Part shown: in pieces, positions 45,401 through 56,485 of the stretch
Layout of the letters: each line of letters begins with the position of its first letter
How positions within the stretch are numbered: the first letter of the stretch is position 1
Assembly (NCBI GenBank): GCA_021186555.1
Contig: JAJKFL010000003.1
Span: 50,493,630-50,557,629 of the forward strand
Direction of reading: 5' to 3'
DNA from: Reticulitermes speratus
Taxonomy: Eukaryota > Arthropoda > Insecta > Blattodea > Rhinotermitidae
Length of the DNA: 64,000 nt
Notes under the pieces: generated by a model
Database searches by the model: none
The model's input: only the letters and a program-made list of their open reading frames with translations
What the model was told of the DNA's origin: nothing
Made by a program: the position numbers and the translations under genes

Positions 45401-46117
45401 TAAGTTATTACTTAAATTCCATTAGCAGAGTTACATGCTTCTTGACTGATGGTTGCTTATATTATTGACCTAAAAACCGGCCCTCTCTCTCTGGAGTTGA
45501 GATTTTTGGCATTTTCAACAGAAATTACCCCCCCCCCCCCCCCCGCAAGATCTATAACAAAACGTTGCTGGCATGAAACCAGCAATTACAAGCCATGTTT
45601 CATTTTCAGCACCAGTCGGAATCAACGCATCACAACCGGCCCCAACAAACACTGTGCACTGCACAAGTTAATACCTGCATAACACGCAGTGCTTACTCAA
45701 CATCCCTCTGTAAATAAACAGTATAAAGATAAGACAGTATTCCGAAAGATAGTACACAGAAGTATTCTATAAACCATTTTAAAAGTGAAATTCATTCAAA
45801 TAGCATTTAAAAGTCCAGTTCCTATACCACGGTCAACACTGCAGTCTCTATTAACAAGACCGGTCGGTTATAGCTGTTTATGTACGAGATACGGAACACA
45901 AATACAATGTGGGTAAAACGCAGACTTATTTCGTCGCTATATACAGTAGCCACTGTGCTCAGAACGATTAGCACTTCGAAGTTTAGAGATTACTGCCAAA
46001 ATTTTATATATTATTCAGACTGCCTTTGCTTTTTAAGGAATTAAAATAACATCAAAATATTATGTTTAAGTCATAAACACACGGCTGAAAGATATAGTAA
46101 AGTAAATTGGAAATTGC

Positions 46118-46348
46118 CGATCCCAGTGGCCGCTCGCTTGCTTGGATTGTGGGTTCGAACCCCACCGGTGGCATGGATGTCTGTCTCTTATGAGTGTTGT
46201 GTGTTGTCAGGTAGAGGTCTCTGCGACGAGCTGGTCCCTCATCCAGAGGAGTCCTACTGAGTGTGGTGTGTCTAAAGTGTATGATAGTGAAGCCTCGATA
46301 AAAGAGGCGGCCTAGGCCCCCAAGGGGCTGTCGAGCCATTGGAAAAAT
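46118..46348 (+). mobile_element. SINE1 copy with deleted tRNA-like loop
   Basis: CCCAGTGGCCGCTCGCTTG: about 30 bp between A box and B box (GCGGTCTAAGGCG to GCGGCC) are missing. The rest is full. A short duplication, aattgc, lies at 46112-46117 and 46349-46354. Confidence 0.85.
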
Positions 46349-46399
46349 AATTGCAAATTAGAAAGAATACGAGTATACATAATCTAGACTGGAGATAAA

Positions 46400-47265
46400 G
46401 GAAAAAGTCACAGTTATAATTAATTTATTTCGCGTTCTCATCTCTACTGCTCACTATTTAGAGCAGTCACAAGATAATGATCTGAACAGATGGTACAAAA
46501 GATATAAAACACAAACGGCCCAAACACTACATGCTGTGAGTAGAGCTGGATGTTAGGTAGTGTTTTTATGCTGATATGTAATTTTTCACTACTTCTACCA
46601 ATTTTTGACTGTCATGTAAATACTTAGTGATCAGGGAAAAAGTTTCCGCAAATGTATACAAGTATGAACGCTGGTAAATGGAAAGGCTGAAACAAAGGTT
46701 ATGTTACGAATTTTTGTACCTGTAATACGATAATAAAGCTTTCTGTCTTGAAAAAAAAAAAAGTCACAAGATCTTGGGTAGGGGGGGGGGGGTTTCGGAA
46801 ACAAGCTTTACCTCCTCTAAGTGCCCGATGAAATAAGACAAGGCACAACATCAGAAGAGAGTTGGCCAGAAACAAAATGGTACAAAAGTAATAAGAATAC
46901 AGAAATGTGCAGGTCAAGTTTGATTGGTGGAGAGACATGTATTGACTTGGACCGCTCTATCACAAGAATTCTGGTCTTCAGTGTCACACCTAGGCTTTCA
47001 ATAGTTACACAGTTTTATCTGATGCTTCAACAAGTCGCACTGCACTCCTCAAGGTACTGGGCACAAACATGCAACTCCGTATATAAATTACATAACCCAA
47101 ATCGCACATCATACTTGTAAACACGACGCTGCCAATCCACAAAGAAAACAAGTACTAAAATCTGAAGAATTTAACTCTATATCTCCACATATACAACAGC
47201 ACCGAAACCATCTAATGCAATTACCTAAATTCTCCTACACAATACACATAATGTTGTTTGTGGCA
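46400..47265. other. Unannotated sequence
   Basis: A G run at 46780-46791. No gene or repeat recognised. Confidence 0.4.
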
Positions 47266-47274
47266 CAATCCACT

Positions 47275-47870
47275 TCACACATTCAATCAGCAGTCTGTCT
47301 TACGACAGGTCCGTAGCCTCTTTCAAAGCGAGTTCTCCTTAGGGTGCGATCTAGTGCTTCCTCTTTCCATTTCCAATATCCTCTACTTTCTTTAAGGTCA
47401 TCCAGTAGCCGCTTACGTCTTCTTCCTCGTCTTCCCGTCACTTATATCCTTCCTTCTAACTTTCCTTCAATCACGTGTTTCAGAAGGCAGTTCCTACGCA
47501 AGATGTGACCAATCCAGTTAACCTTTCCTCTTTTTATTTTATGTACGGTATTCCTCTCCTCCTTGACTCTATGTAATACTTCTTCATTTCTCACACGATC
47601 GGTCCAACTGATCTTCTCCATTCTTCTCCAGCACCACATTTCAAAACTTTCCAGATATTTCTGATCTACTTTCCGAAGTGTCCACTTTTCATCACCATAC
47701 AAAGCTATGCTCCAAATGTAGCACTTAAATAGTTTCTTTCTTACTTTTAAGACCAGTTTGCTGGTGAAAACAGTCTTCTTCTTGTTGAATGCTGCTTTTG
47801 CCACGGCAATCCTGGATTTAATTTCACATGCACAGCTCACGTCATTTAGAAGCCACTTATGATTTTAAAA
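47275..47870 (-). pseudogene. LINE-B C-terminal fragment, longest copy
   Basis: The minus frame (47840-47442) reads SRIAVAKAAFNKKKT, KLVLKVRKKLFKCYIWS, YLESFEMWCWRRMEKISWTD, VLHRVKEERN, WIGHILRRNCLLKHVIEG. It continues after a break at 47442 with the KRLLDDLKE to GYGPVV end. This is the region after the reverse-transcriptase domain of an RTE/jockey-like element. The catalytic domains are absent and the 3' end has frame damage. Confidence 0.85.
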
Positions 47871-47879
47871 ATCAGTTTC

Positions 47880-49135
47880 TTGTAGTCTAACGTCATATGC
47901 AACAACAGTCATACTTCCTTGAGCCCAACGGAAACTGCATTTAGATAAGACACCATACATCGATGTCACAACATATGTACCCTCTATGTTTTCATCTGCT
48001 ACGTTACCGAGATCATTATTTCAATATCAGTGACGATTCCTCCGGGATTATTCGGAGTGTACTGACAGCAGTTACCGTGTAGGAACATTCTGAATGGCCG
48101 GTTTGATTTTGTAATTAATATGAAATCTCTGATGTTATCTTAAACGAAAAACTAAATTAGCCTGAACTTCCATAAATGCAACAAGAAGCGACTAATTGTT
48201 GTCACACTCTTATATTAAGCAAAGCAGTTTTAACAGTTTTTTCCTTGAAGATTTAATCCTTATTGCACACAGAAACACAATATTAAAGCTGACCTGAAGC
48301 CAGACAGAGTGAGATCGTTACAAAACAAATTCAGGTACAGACCAATCTCAAATTCCACTTCAGCTTTAATTCATATTTTAGCCCTTCCATGTCAAAATAC
48401 TGGACAATTCTAATAAAAATCATTTTTACGAATATAAACCCCTACCATTTTCAGATGAATAGATTCTTATTTTGTTGTACGTATTTCCTGTTTCTTTTTC
48501 TTTTCACAAGAACTTTATCCCAAAACTCCTATTGTTGTATTCTCTTTTGTGGGAATGATTACATTTCGTTGCCCTACCCTTACATTCGCTTTCTCTGCAG
48601 CACCACCCACTACCACACCCCATCTCTCTTTATTGTACTTTACTTTATATCGTTCTGTTTGTCGTCGAGGCAAAACCTTGTTCGTTCGGGAGTCCCTCAG
48701 CTAATTTGCCTTTCATGTTTATGTATGACGACTGATTGATAAAAGAGAGGAGGCAGCTAGCACAGAGCGAGCTATGCCTGTTATGCCGCCCTCTCCCACG
48801 GTGGACAGAAGGGCCGATGGTTTGTACCGCAGAGGACGAAAGGAATTGGAATTGTCATAGAATTTATCTATTCATATGCAGCAGTTGAACATTTATACAC
48901 AGAGTATGATGGAATTTCGAGTTTAATTTGTAGCCCAGGAGGCTCTTTCCATAAACAAAATTTAATACGAGATTACGGCCGTCTGGGATGGGTACTTAGA
49001 TTAGGGCTACGTGCATTTTCCGGATGAATTATCTCGATTTTGCTGACGTAGTTGGCCTTGATTTGCATATACTCGTATTAACTAACTAAATATATGCTGC
49101 GTAGTTCTTGTTGAAAAGATAATGAAGTGAAAAGA
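47880..49135. other. Unannotated sequence
   Basis: A 116-codon frame at 48389-48739 is Phe/Leu/Cys-rich with no recognisable domain and is probably accidental. Confidence 0.4.
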
Positions 49136-49137
49136 TT

Positions 49138-49315
49138 CGCGCCCTGTATGGAACCCGGAAGTTCATTACACTATTCACAAAACCCATCAGTCGACCCAAA
49201 ACTAAAACAAATTAATCCAGTCCACATCACTCAAATATATTACTTTAAGACTAAATTAAGACTAAAAATATTACTTTAAGATTCATTTTAATATCATCTT
49301 ACAATTTAGGTAAAG
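49138..49315 (-). pseudogene. LINE-A 3' fragment, decayed
   Basis: Antisense GGAACCCGGAAGTTCATTAC, AATTAATCCAGTCCACATCA and GATTCATTTTAATATCATC match the NLRVP, DWIDLA and DNIKMD regions, with a small duplication in the middle. Confidence 0.6.
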
Positions 49316-49319
49316 TATT

Positions 49320-50450
49320 CTGTAATACACATTACGAGCCCAGTTTACATTCAAATTTCTCAGTCGACTCTGTATACCGTGTAGTCCTAATTTCAACCAC
49401 TCGTCAATTAGCATCACAGTCTACTGGTATATGACGTCATGTGCTATGGTAGACAGTTTCGGAGAAAATTCTTGCCTCAGTCTTTAGGAACAGAATTTCC
49501 CTGACCTGAATACGGAGACGCCAGTTTTCTCTACGATGTTGGTAACACCACAAGACAAGGTGTCACATCCCATAAAACCCTGAATATTTACCTAAGAACG
49601 TCACAGCTCATTCTGTGGCCACATTTTTATCTATATATCCAAATTAACACGAGTTTTTCTGAATTACACGTATTTCTGACACAAATCACTCAAAACACTC
49701 GTAAAATGTTAAATAAAAATAAGAAAATGTGCGGACTTGATGCTTTCAGTCGGTATGGTGAGGAACACTTTCTCCTCGGACCTCTCAATCCTTGAAGATG
49801 ACGGCAATATGTTTCTTCGAAACTTTCGGGAAAGTGTACTCAGTGACACGTCGTCGCATGCCAGAAAAAAAGGAGTTAAATTTTAGAATATCTCGGAAAT
49901 TCGTCACAAATACCGGGATGAGAAAGGGGATACGTTTATTGAAGTGAAATGAATTCACGAAGAGAAACGAACAGGACAGATGTGTCACAACGAGAAAAGG
50001 TTGAAAGTAGTAAACATTATGCATAGCCATTACCGGGTAACACAGGAAACGTTATTTCAATCGTAAAACGTTACAAAAATTACGTACATTCAATTTAAGT
50101 ATCCTGGTGGTTACTGTGTTTTATGTAGACAACGCTTTTAAGGCTCAGAAGTCCAATAAATAAAGAATGTCATTAAAAATTTCAGAAGGAAATCTACAGT
50201 TAAGATGCTTTCAGGAAATGGAATTGCATCCTGAAGAGTCACAGAAATTTAGTTCTGAAGTAACTCTTAATATTAATGGCTGTAAAAGTCACCTGTGAGA
50301 AAAGGGAAAGGTAGAACAGGTGACGTATGGGGGGGGGGGGGACACAATTCTAGCTGCGGCCACAGCGCTCTGGTTAAACTAGCATCACGCAAATAGCTCT
50401 CAGGTGATTTATAGCAAAATGTCTTTATGAATTTTGGTGAAAAACTTACG
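49320..50450. other. Unannotated sequence, one possible decayed hammerhead-like stretch
   Basis: CCTTGAAGATGACGG and CTTCGAAACTTTCGGG (49791-49831) resemble a CUUGAAGA-type core, but stem II does not pair well. A G run lies at about 50329-50341. Confidence 0.3.
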
Positions 50451-50454
50451 AGTT

Positions 50455-50520
50455 TTGTTTTTCTGGGATATTACGTCGTGTCGACTGCTAAACAGATACC
50501 GACGTTTCGACGGAGCCCAG
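50455..50520 (-). repeat. Penelope-like relic fragment
   Basis: GGGATATTACGTCGTGTCGA and ATACCGACGTTTCGACGG match the left arm of the relics and the fragment at 31.4 kb. Confidence 0.45.
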
Positions 50521-50682
50521 TACCTTTACTTTGAGTGCGAAGAAGAGTAGCACTTCACTTCTTGTACGGCTTAAACTTTTCATTCGAAATGTCCGTAATT
50601 ATTTACCAGCCTAAAAGGCTTAGCATTCCAGGAAAAATTGTTTCAGCTACAACGTTGTAAAAAAAACTCAAGTCGCGCTTTA

Positions 50683-50684
<2 letters not shown>

Positions 50685-50720
<36 letters not shown>
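50685..50720. repeat. (ATT)n microsatellite
   Basis: About 12 units. Further ATT/AAT runs lie at 51208-51229 and 51371-51399. Confidence 0.9.
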
Positions 50721-50721
<1 letters not shown>

Positions 50722-50795
50722 CCACATTCCTTATTTCACAGCAGTTCAGCCAGTTCTCACAACAGTACGGATCTCACTGACCAATCACTTCATAT

Positions 50796-51165
50796 TCACC
50801 GTTCTGCCAAAAACTTTCTGACTATACGACATGTATTAAGTATTAGTGCTTTCTGCATTAGAATATATAGAACAGGGCGGAGGTTAAGCAGTTTTAAACT
50901 TTCGTGTAATTTGTTTGGAATAATACCCGTTGTGGATAGTACTAGTGGCATTATATAGGCCGTTTTCAATTGCCATATTCTTATAAGCTCTTCTTTCAAG
51001 TCTGTATAATTCCGTAGCTTCTCGGTGATGGTGCAGTGATGGTTGTGACTTTTGGGAATTGCTACATCTATTAAGTGTGCTTCTTTGATGGTGTCGCCAA
51101 GCATAACTATGTCCGGTCTATTGTTATGGATAGTTCGATCAGTTACTATGGACCTGTCGTAGTTT
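50796..51165 (-). pseudogene. Retroelement C-terminal fragment with PD-(D/E)XK-like motif
   Basis: From a stop near 51168 the minus frame reads NYDRSIVTDRT, NNRPDIVML, then KEAHLIDVAIPKSHNH, LKEELIRIWQLKTAYIMPLV and ends LNTCRIVRKFLAER. The PD...LIDVAIP spacing resembles the restriction-like endonuclease found at the C-terminus of some non-LTR retrotransposons (R2-like). Family membership is from memory and uncertain. The frame is open for about 123 codons, but no upstream reverse transcriptase is attached. Confidence 0.55.
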
Positions 51166-51454
51166 ATTTATAGTTGGATTCCCCTAACACCCATTGCGGC
51201 TATCACTTATTATTATTATTATTATTCATTATGTATACTAAATTTTATCACCAATTCATTCTGACGAACAAGAAATCTGGGAAAAATATAGTATCTTTCA
51301 AGCAGTGGTGATTTTGTAATTCGCCATTGCGCAGTTGAGTCTGCAAGTAAATAAACAGAACTAAACTCAATAATAATAATAATTATTATTATTATTATTA
51401 CAACTCGCACTGACTTATAAATTTCACACTGTTGACACCGTGCATCTTCGTCAT

Positions 51455-51691
51455 ATTAAATTAAGTTATAAACCAACCGATGCACACTAAAACCACTTTT
51501 TAAGTAGCTTTATTATAAAATTGTTAAAATTGTACCCCTACACGTGTTTCGATCCTAGGATCAGCAATAAACCCCCTGACGATGATCCTAGGATCGAAAC
51601 ACGTGTAGGGGTACAATTTTAACAATCTTATAATAAAGCTACTTAAAAAGTGGTTTTAGTGTGCATCGGTTGGTTTATAACATAATTTAAT
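51455..51691. repeat. Palindromic Penelope-like relic, near-identical arms
   Basis: Arms of about 100 bp start ATTAAATTAAGTTATAAACC and run in to CACGTGTTTCGATCCTAGGATC; the right arm is the inverse with very few changes. Only the right arm has the CTGACGA box. The left arm stops at the stem-II palindrome GATCCTAGGATC, which marks the turn-around point. Confidence 0.8.
51571..51612 (+). ncRNA. Hammerhead-like core, best stems in the window
   Basis: CCCC, CTGACGA at 51576-51582, T, GATC-CTAG-GATC, GAAAC at 51596-51600, an eight-base palindromic stem III (ACACGTGT), A, GGGG. Stem I is four G-C pairs. The box is a legal CUGANGA form. The only departure is the one extra base before stem II, which all copies share. 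Confidence 0.65.
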
Positions 51692-51699
51692 CGCACTAA

Positions 51700-52140
51700 C
51701 TTAATTTGACATTCATAATCACGGCAGCGGTCTACGAATTTTCCAAAAAAAAAAAAAATCTAGGCACCACTGCCAAATTCTAGCAGCCATAAGGGTGACA
51801 TGATCAAGTTCAGTAGTGAGGGCCCAAAATCATTATGCACTACCGCATAAAATTTAGTTGTCCGGGCGACCTGGAGCTCGGAATGTGTGCATCCAAGTAG
51901 TAAGATCAATCTAGCTTTATTTAATGGGCCCAAAACCGTAGGCAGTCCTATCTCACCCCATATTTAATTTACCTGATGAAAAAGAAAAAGACAGTCTGAT
52001 ATGTTGGCTTATAGAAGGTTACATTTGTCAAGTCCAAGTAGAATGTCTTAGTAATGACGACGAAATATTTCGGGACTTAATAAATTAATTAATTAAACTA
52101 ATAAATACGCAGAAGTAAACATACGTGGAAGACTGAACAC
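51700..52140. other. Unannotated sequence
   Basis: No gene recognised. Confidence 0.4.
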
Positions 52141-52147
52141 ATAACTC

Positions 52148-52275
52148 GGTACTAGATGGTGGTGTGGTGATCGGCTTCACGCTTCGGCAGTTTTATCCTA
52201 GGGCAAGCAGTTCCTGGTACCCATCACGGGAGGCTGGGTGGGCCCCACGAAATATCTGAAGGCAGTCCAGCGTGT
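52148..52275 (-). mobile_element. SINE3 middle fragment
   Basis: ACTAGATGGTGG, GCTTCGGCAGTTTTATCC, GGTACCCATCACGGGAGGCT and GGGTGGGCCCC match the middle of SINE3. Confidence 0.55.
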
Positions 52276-52439
52276 CGAGCCAGGCGGTGTGGTACACGAC
52301 ACGCTCTTTTCGGATCATAATAGACCGAGACAGATGTTTGTACACACGCACCATACAGAGTGTAAATAACTGGAAACTTCCACCTGGAACGGCTAACTTT
52401 GACATTTTTTAAAAAAAAATTTAAATTTACAACATTGCA

Positions 52440-52660
52440 ATTTTGATTATTAACTTTGTATATTTTACAATTTTAAAATTTCAATCTTTTTTAATTAGGG
52501 CGACCTAGATAAGCGTGCTGGCCTTATATTCTTCTGTTCAGAATAACTCCCTGATGAAGGCAACCCCTTTGCCGAAACATGTAGGAATTTTTATAATTGG
52601 TTCTGAATGTATGTTATGAAATGTAAGTTGGTTTATGTATTGTTTGTAAGAATACGCAAG
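52440..52660 (+). repeat. Penelope-like relic, single orientation
   Basis: AT-rich flanks around the core at 52547-52588, with no inverted partner nearby. Confidence 0.5.
52547..52588 (+). ncRNA. Hammerhead-like core
   Basis: TCC, CTGATGA at 52551-52557, A, GGCAA-loop-TTGCC, GAAAC at 52574-52578, ATGT, A, GGA. Stem II has five perfect pairs, stem I three (TCC/GGA). The extra base before stem II is A here. Confidence 0.6.
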
Positions 52661-52679
52661 GCATGAAAAACATAAAATG

Positions 52680-53027
52680 TGTTTTGTGTTTTTTCCACAT
52701 TATCTCATAAACGACACGATTTCTGGGAAAAAATTATTGAACACAAAATGTGTGTTTTCATTTTCTCTACAAATCTGTCTGAAACATTTCTCATTCTAAG
52801 AAGAATTCAGCGAGATATTATCACAAATGTACAAACGTCTTCATGTAAAGTACACGTTATTCTTGTCAGATTTTAATAAAACTTGAATTTTCTCGACACG
52901 TTTTAGAAAAATCGTCAAACATCAAATTTCATAAAAATCCGTCCAGTGGGAGCTGACTTGTTCTATGCGGACGCAAAGAGATGACGAAGCTAACAGTCGC
53001 TTTTCGTAATGTTGCAAACACGCCCGA
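52680..53027 (+). repeat. Interspersed repeat R-X, 5'-truncated copy
   Basis: It begins within the element at TTTTCCACATTATCTCATAAA and runs to the CGCTTTTCG end. The pieces before this point in other copies are absent. It abuts the Penelope-like relic. Confidence 0.65.
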
Positions 53028-53039
53028 AAAAAAAAACGA

Positions 53040-53600
53040 CTCGCCCTACTGTAATTTCACAATTATTATTTATGCTCTCTAAAGTTTTGCTATAAATCTC
53101 ATTTTAAATCACGCTGGAACAAAGAAAATCAAGTGAAACGGATACAAACCATTTCCGTTATTGGATCCGATATCACAAAGAGTTTGAAAGTCCGTAAAAC
53201 CAATACAAAATACACGGGTGAAGCACGGGATCTCTTGGGAGCCCCCCAAGTTTCCAGAACCTGCAAGATGGTATCTCTCTGAAACCATGCGGCTTGTTAG
53301 TTATAAAAAGTATGGAGTTCGGGTCTACAGGACATCAATATTTATTTGTTCGCAGTTTTGCTTAGCATTCAAAAGTATCCGGGTTCGAATCTCAGCAACG
53401 ACGGACTACTGTGAGAAGTTTATCATGGATTTCCGGAGTCCCTCGAAGCAAACGTCAGACCATTAGGTATGACCGATGATGTGCTTCAAGAACTCAATCC
53501 CACATCATTAAAATTCATTATTCACTAATAATCTTACCATCATGTTCATCATCATAAACTGGTATTAGGTCACATAATCTTTAAATGACAACATTAAAAT
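53040..53600. other. Unannotated sequence
   Basis: No gene recognised. Confidence 0.4.
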
Positions 53601-53609
53601 TGCAGCACT

Positions 53610-53830
53610 CATTCTTCTGGGATTTGACATTCCACCATTGGGCATTTAATTTGCGACGTTTCGACACAACGTATTTATCTCACCTTAAATGGTCGAAACG
53701 TCAAAGAAGGAAACTTTCACATTCGACATGTGAAGACCACTGATTTGCCTCGACACGTCGGGAACCAAACACCCAGTGACGTAACGTCGTATCCAAGGTG
53801 AATTGACACTTCACCAAAACAGCTGCGAAA
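53610..53830 (-). repeat. Penelope-like relic, decayed
   Basis: CTTCTGGGATTTGACATTCC, TTGCGACGTTTCGACAC and AATGGTCGAAACGTCAAAG give two GAAACGTC segments in opposite orientation. CACCCAGTGACGTAACG recurs in the 31.8 kb palindrome. No box survives. Confidence 0.4.
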
Positions 53831-53839
53831 GTCTAATTG

Positions 53840-55150
53840 TTGTTTGCATCTCAGTATTTGGCGCCCTTGACTGAACCTTCCATGTGGCTTTTGGGTCTGT
53901 ACGTCTTTTGACAGACAACACTCAAGCACTCTGATATGCCCGTGCTATTTCTCTTGATACGTTCTAATTATTGATACCAAAAATATCAAGGCAGGACTCT
54001 ATAATGCCTGAACTCTCGAACTCTCCACCTTATCAGCCAATCTGTAACGTGCCATAGCCTTGAGAAAGCGTATTCTGGCCAATTGTTTTTTCTCCGCTTG
54101 TTGTCTAAGCCTACAGCAATATGGCCCATCAAGTGACGTAGTTACAACAGTATTAACAGGATATCTTTACTACTTTCGCACAGAAGTTTTCGTTCTTTTG
54201 TTCCACGGAGATATTGTAGATTCCGCAATTTTATATCCACGTCACAAACTTCTTTCAACAACGTAGCTGAAATGCTAAATACCAAAACTGTTTAACCTGT
54301 ACATAAGCCTATGACATGCAAACACTTTTGCTCGCAGAATTTCTGTACATATAGATGCCACAATTTTCATATCACACTTATTTACCTTTATTTATTGTTT
54401 AACGACGCTGTCAGTTTCCTAACTACATGGCCTCACAGAGAGTAAGCTTGACGAATAAAGATTTTGAATATGAAAAACAAGCAGTTTTGTCTAATGCGAG
54501 GCACTCTTCTGGTCCTTGCTCGGAACGACTGGAGAAAACCGCGGAATATTTCGGTCAGGATAGACTGTATAAGGGTCCAGATATAACCCTGGGATCCCTG
54601 AATAACAAAGAGGAGTACTATCAACGTATCAGGCGACGTTCGCCCTGCCATTCGACGTTGTGTCATGTGAACTACTGACAGTATCGATCAAACAACCATA
54701 AATACTAGATGCACTGTTGATGTACCCTAAGTCATATGGGATCTTACAGATCAATGCTGGAATTAAGTACTGCATCAGATGGAAATCAGTAACCATGACA
54801 ACACTGTGCGCCGGTAACCCGATTATCTGTCTACTGATGGCTGTTGCGGGAAGCAATCAGGCTTTAGGCAGGTAACCGCTACAGAAGCTGCTGGACACAG
54901 GCTGCCCATGTTGTAGCAGACTGGCAAAATTGCATACATACTGCCTGAAGAGACTAGATTGATTTACACTGCATTTCATATTAGGCAGTGTACTTGGAAA
55001 TGTGAGAAATGCAGTGATAAAGTACAGTAGTGATAAAATCATAGCAATTACGTATCAACGCTGCAATCAAGCCATAAGATCCATGGAGAAATGTCCTTCT
55101 TATTAAGTTAATAAATTCTTCATCTAGGAAATTCTCTGCATTTTATATAA
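53840..55150. other. Unannotated sequence
   Basis: An 83-codon open frame at 54427-54678 has no recognisable domain. TTATTGTTTAACGACGCTGT near 54395 may be a retroposon end. No gene is called. Confidence 0.35.
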
Positions 55151-55159
55151 CTCGACAGT

Positions 55160-55405
55160 TGATTACCGTGTTCACAAGATCACGTCACTTGTCCCATTTC
55201 TGAGCCAGATTAATCCAGTCCACATCATCTCATATATTGGAATCCTTTTTTACAATCCTTCCTTCCACGCCTAGGACTTACAAGTGGCGTAATTCCTTCA
55301 GGCTACCCCATCAAAACTCTGTATTATTTCTCTTAACCTCCGTTCGTGCTGCATGTTTCTTCCATCTCATCCTCCTACACTTAATTAGCCTAAATCTATG
55401 ATAAA
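55160..55405 (-). pseudogene. LINE-A fragment, decayed
   Basis: Antisense GAGCCAGATTAATCCAGTCC, ACGCCTAGGACTTACAAGTGG and CCATCAAAACTCTGTATTA, matching DWIDLA, GRPRR and RVLVG regions. Confidence 0.6.
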
Positions 55406-55439
55406 ACCACGTAGGAAATATAATAAGAAGAATGGCACT

Positions 55440-55952
55440 GTATGCATAACGTTAACACTGACAAGCGTTCGCGTAACCACTGTTGCCGTAGGAAAGCAAT
55501 AATATTACATATGATGAGTGTGTGTCTGTATTTTTGCCTTAGTTATCCAGCATGCAAATCGCATCTTTTGTGCACAGTATTATATTTTCATCTGCGGTCT
55601 GTCTGCCTCTACCACACTTTTTTACACATTATCTCAAAAAAGGCACGATTTTCGGGGGGAACATAAAATGTGTGTTTTGATTTTCTCTGCAACTTTTGTC
55701 TCAAGCATTTCTCATTCAAAGGAAAATTCAGCGAGATATTATCACAAATTTATATAGGTCTTCATGTAAATTACCCCATATTCTTGTCAGGATTTTAATG
55801 AAACTTATTTTCGAAAGATCTTCAAATATAAAATTCCATAAAAGGCCGTCCAGTGGGAGCCGACTTGTTCCATGCGGAAGACAGACAGACAGACAGACAG
55901 ACGATGAGGAATCTAACATGCACTTTTTGCAAATTTTGCGCACGCGCCTAAG
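55440..55952 (+). repeat. Interspersed repeat R-X, copy 4
   Basis: AAGCGTTCGCGTAACCACTG, TTAGTTATCCAGCATGCAAA, CATAAAATGTGTGTTTTGA, an ACAG tetranucleotide run at about 55878-55900 and the decayed terminal segment. Its long open frames are part of the repeat. Confidence 0.7.
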
Positions 55953-55959
55953 AACTGCA

Positions 55960-56376
55960 ACTAAGCACTATACAGCACAAAACCGATACAACACGCATAT
56001 TTCCATAATTAAAACATTTTTAAATCACCATAATCATCACCATAATCACTTATTAAACTCTTGTTCAGTCCCAGTTGCAGAAAGTGGATATCTTCCCGCC
56101 CGAACTCCTAGTCTCAACTCCCCTGCCAACCCCTGCTAATCACTTTGTACTGACAGAAGGGATAAAGTATTCGGTTTTCAGCAATTTTTATCTAAATGTT
56201 CTAAAAATTTATTTGAACAGATATTTTGTTATTGTGTTACAACATATTATTCCCAGTTCCCTTCTAATATCTTCTTCACGCTTGTAGGCAGCTGCTTTTC
56301 ATCTCGCCGATGTGTGCATAAGTAATGCCATCTGCACGGCTTTCTTGCGAATGTAAGAGCCTTTACTGACGTATTG
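55960..56376. other. Unannotated sequence
   Basis: No gene recognised. Confidence 0.4.
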
Positions 56377-56377
56377 C

Positions 56378-56470
56378 ATACTTATATACGTGATGTACAT
56401 ACGTATATACGTAAGTATATACGTATGTACATCACGTATATACTTACGTATATACGTGATGTACATAACT
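56378..56470. repeat. Palindromic TATACGTA-rich stretch
   Basis: ATATACGTGATGTACATACG is followed by its inverse and then repeated again, giving overlapping hairpins over about 90 bp. The open frames read as Tyr/Ile/Arg repeats on both strands and are artefacts. Confidence 0.75.
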
Positions 56471-56485
56471 ACAAGAGCAAGGATA

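Noticed and set aside
48389..48739. A 116-codon Phe/Leu/Cys-rich frame
   Set aside because: Composition is typical of T-rich DNA; no signal or family seen.
54427..54678. An 83-codon plus frame with charged composition
   Set aside because: No recognised domain, both strands open, no repeat or splice support.
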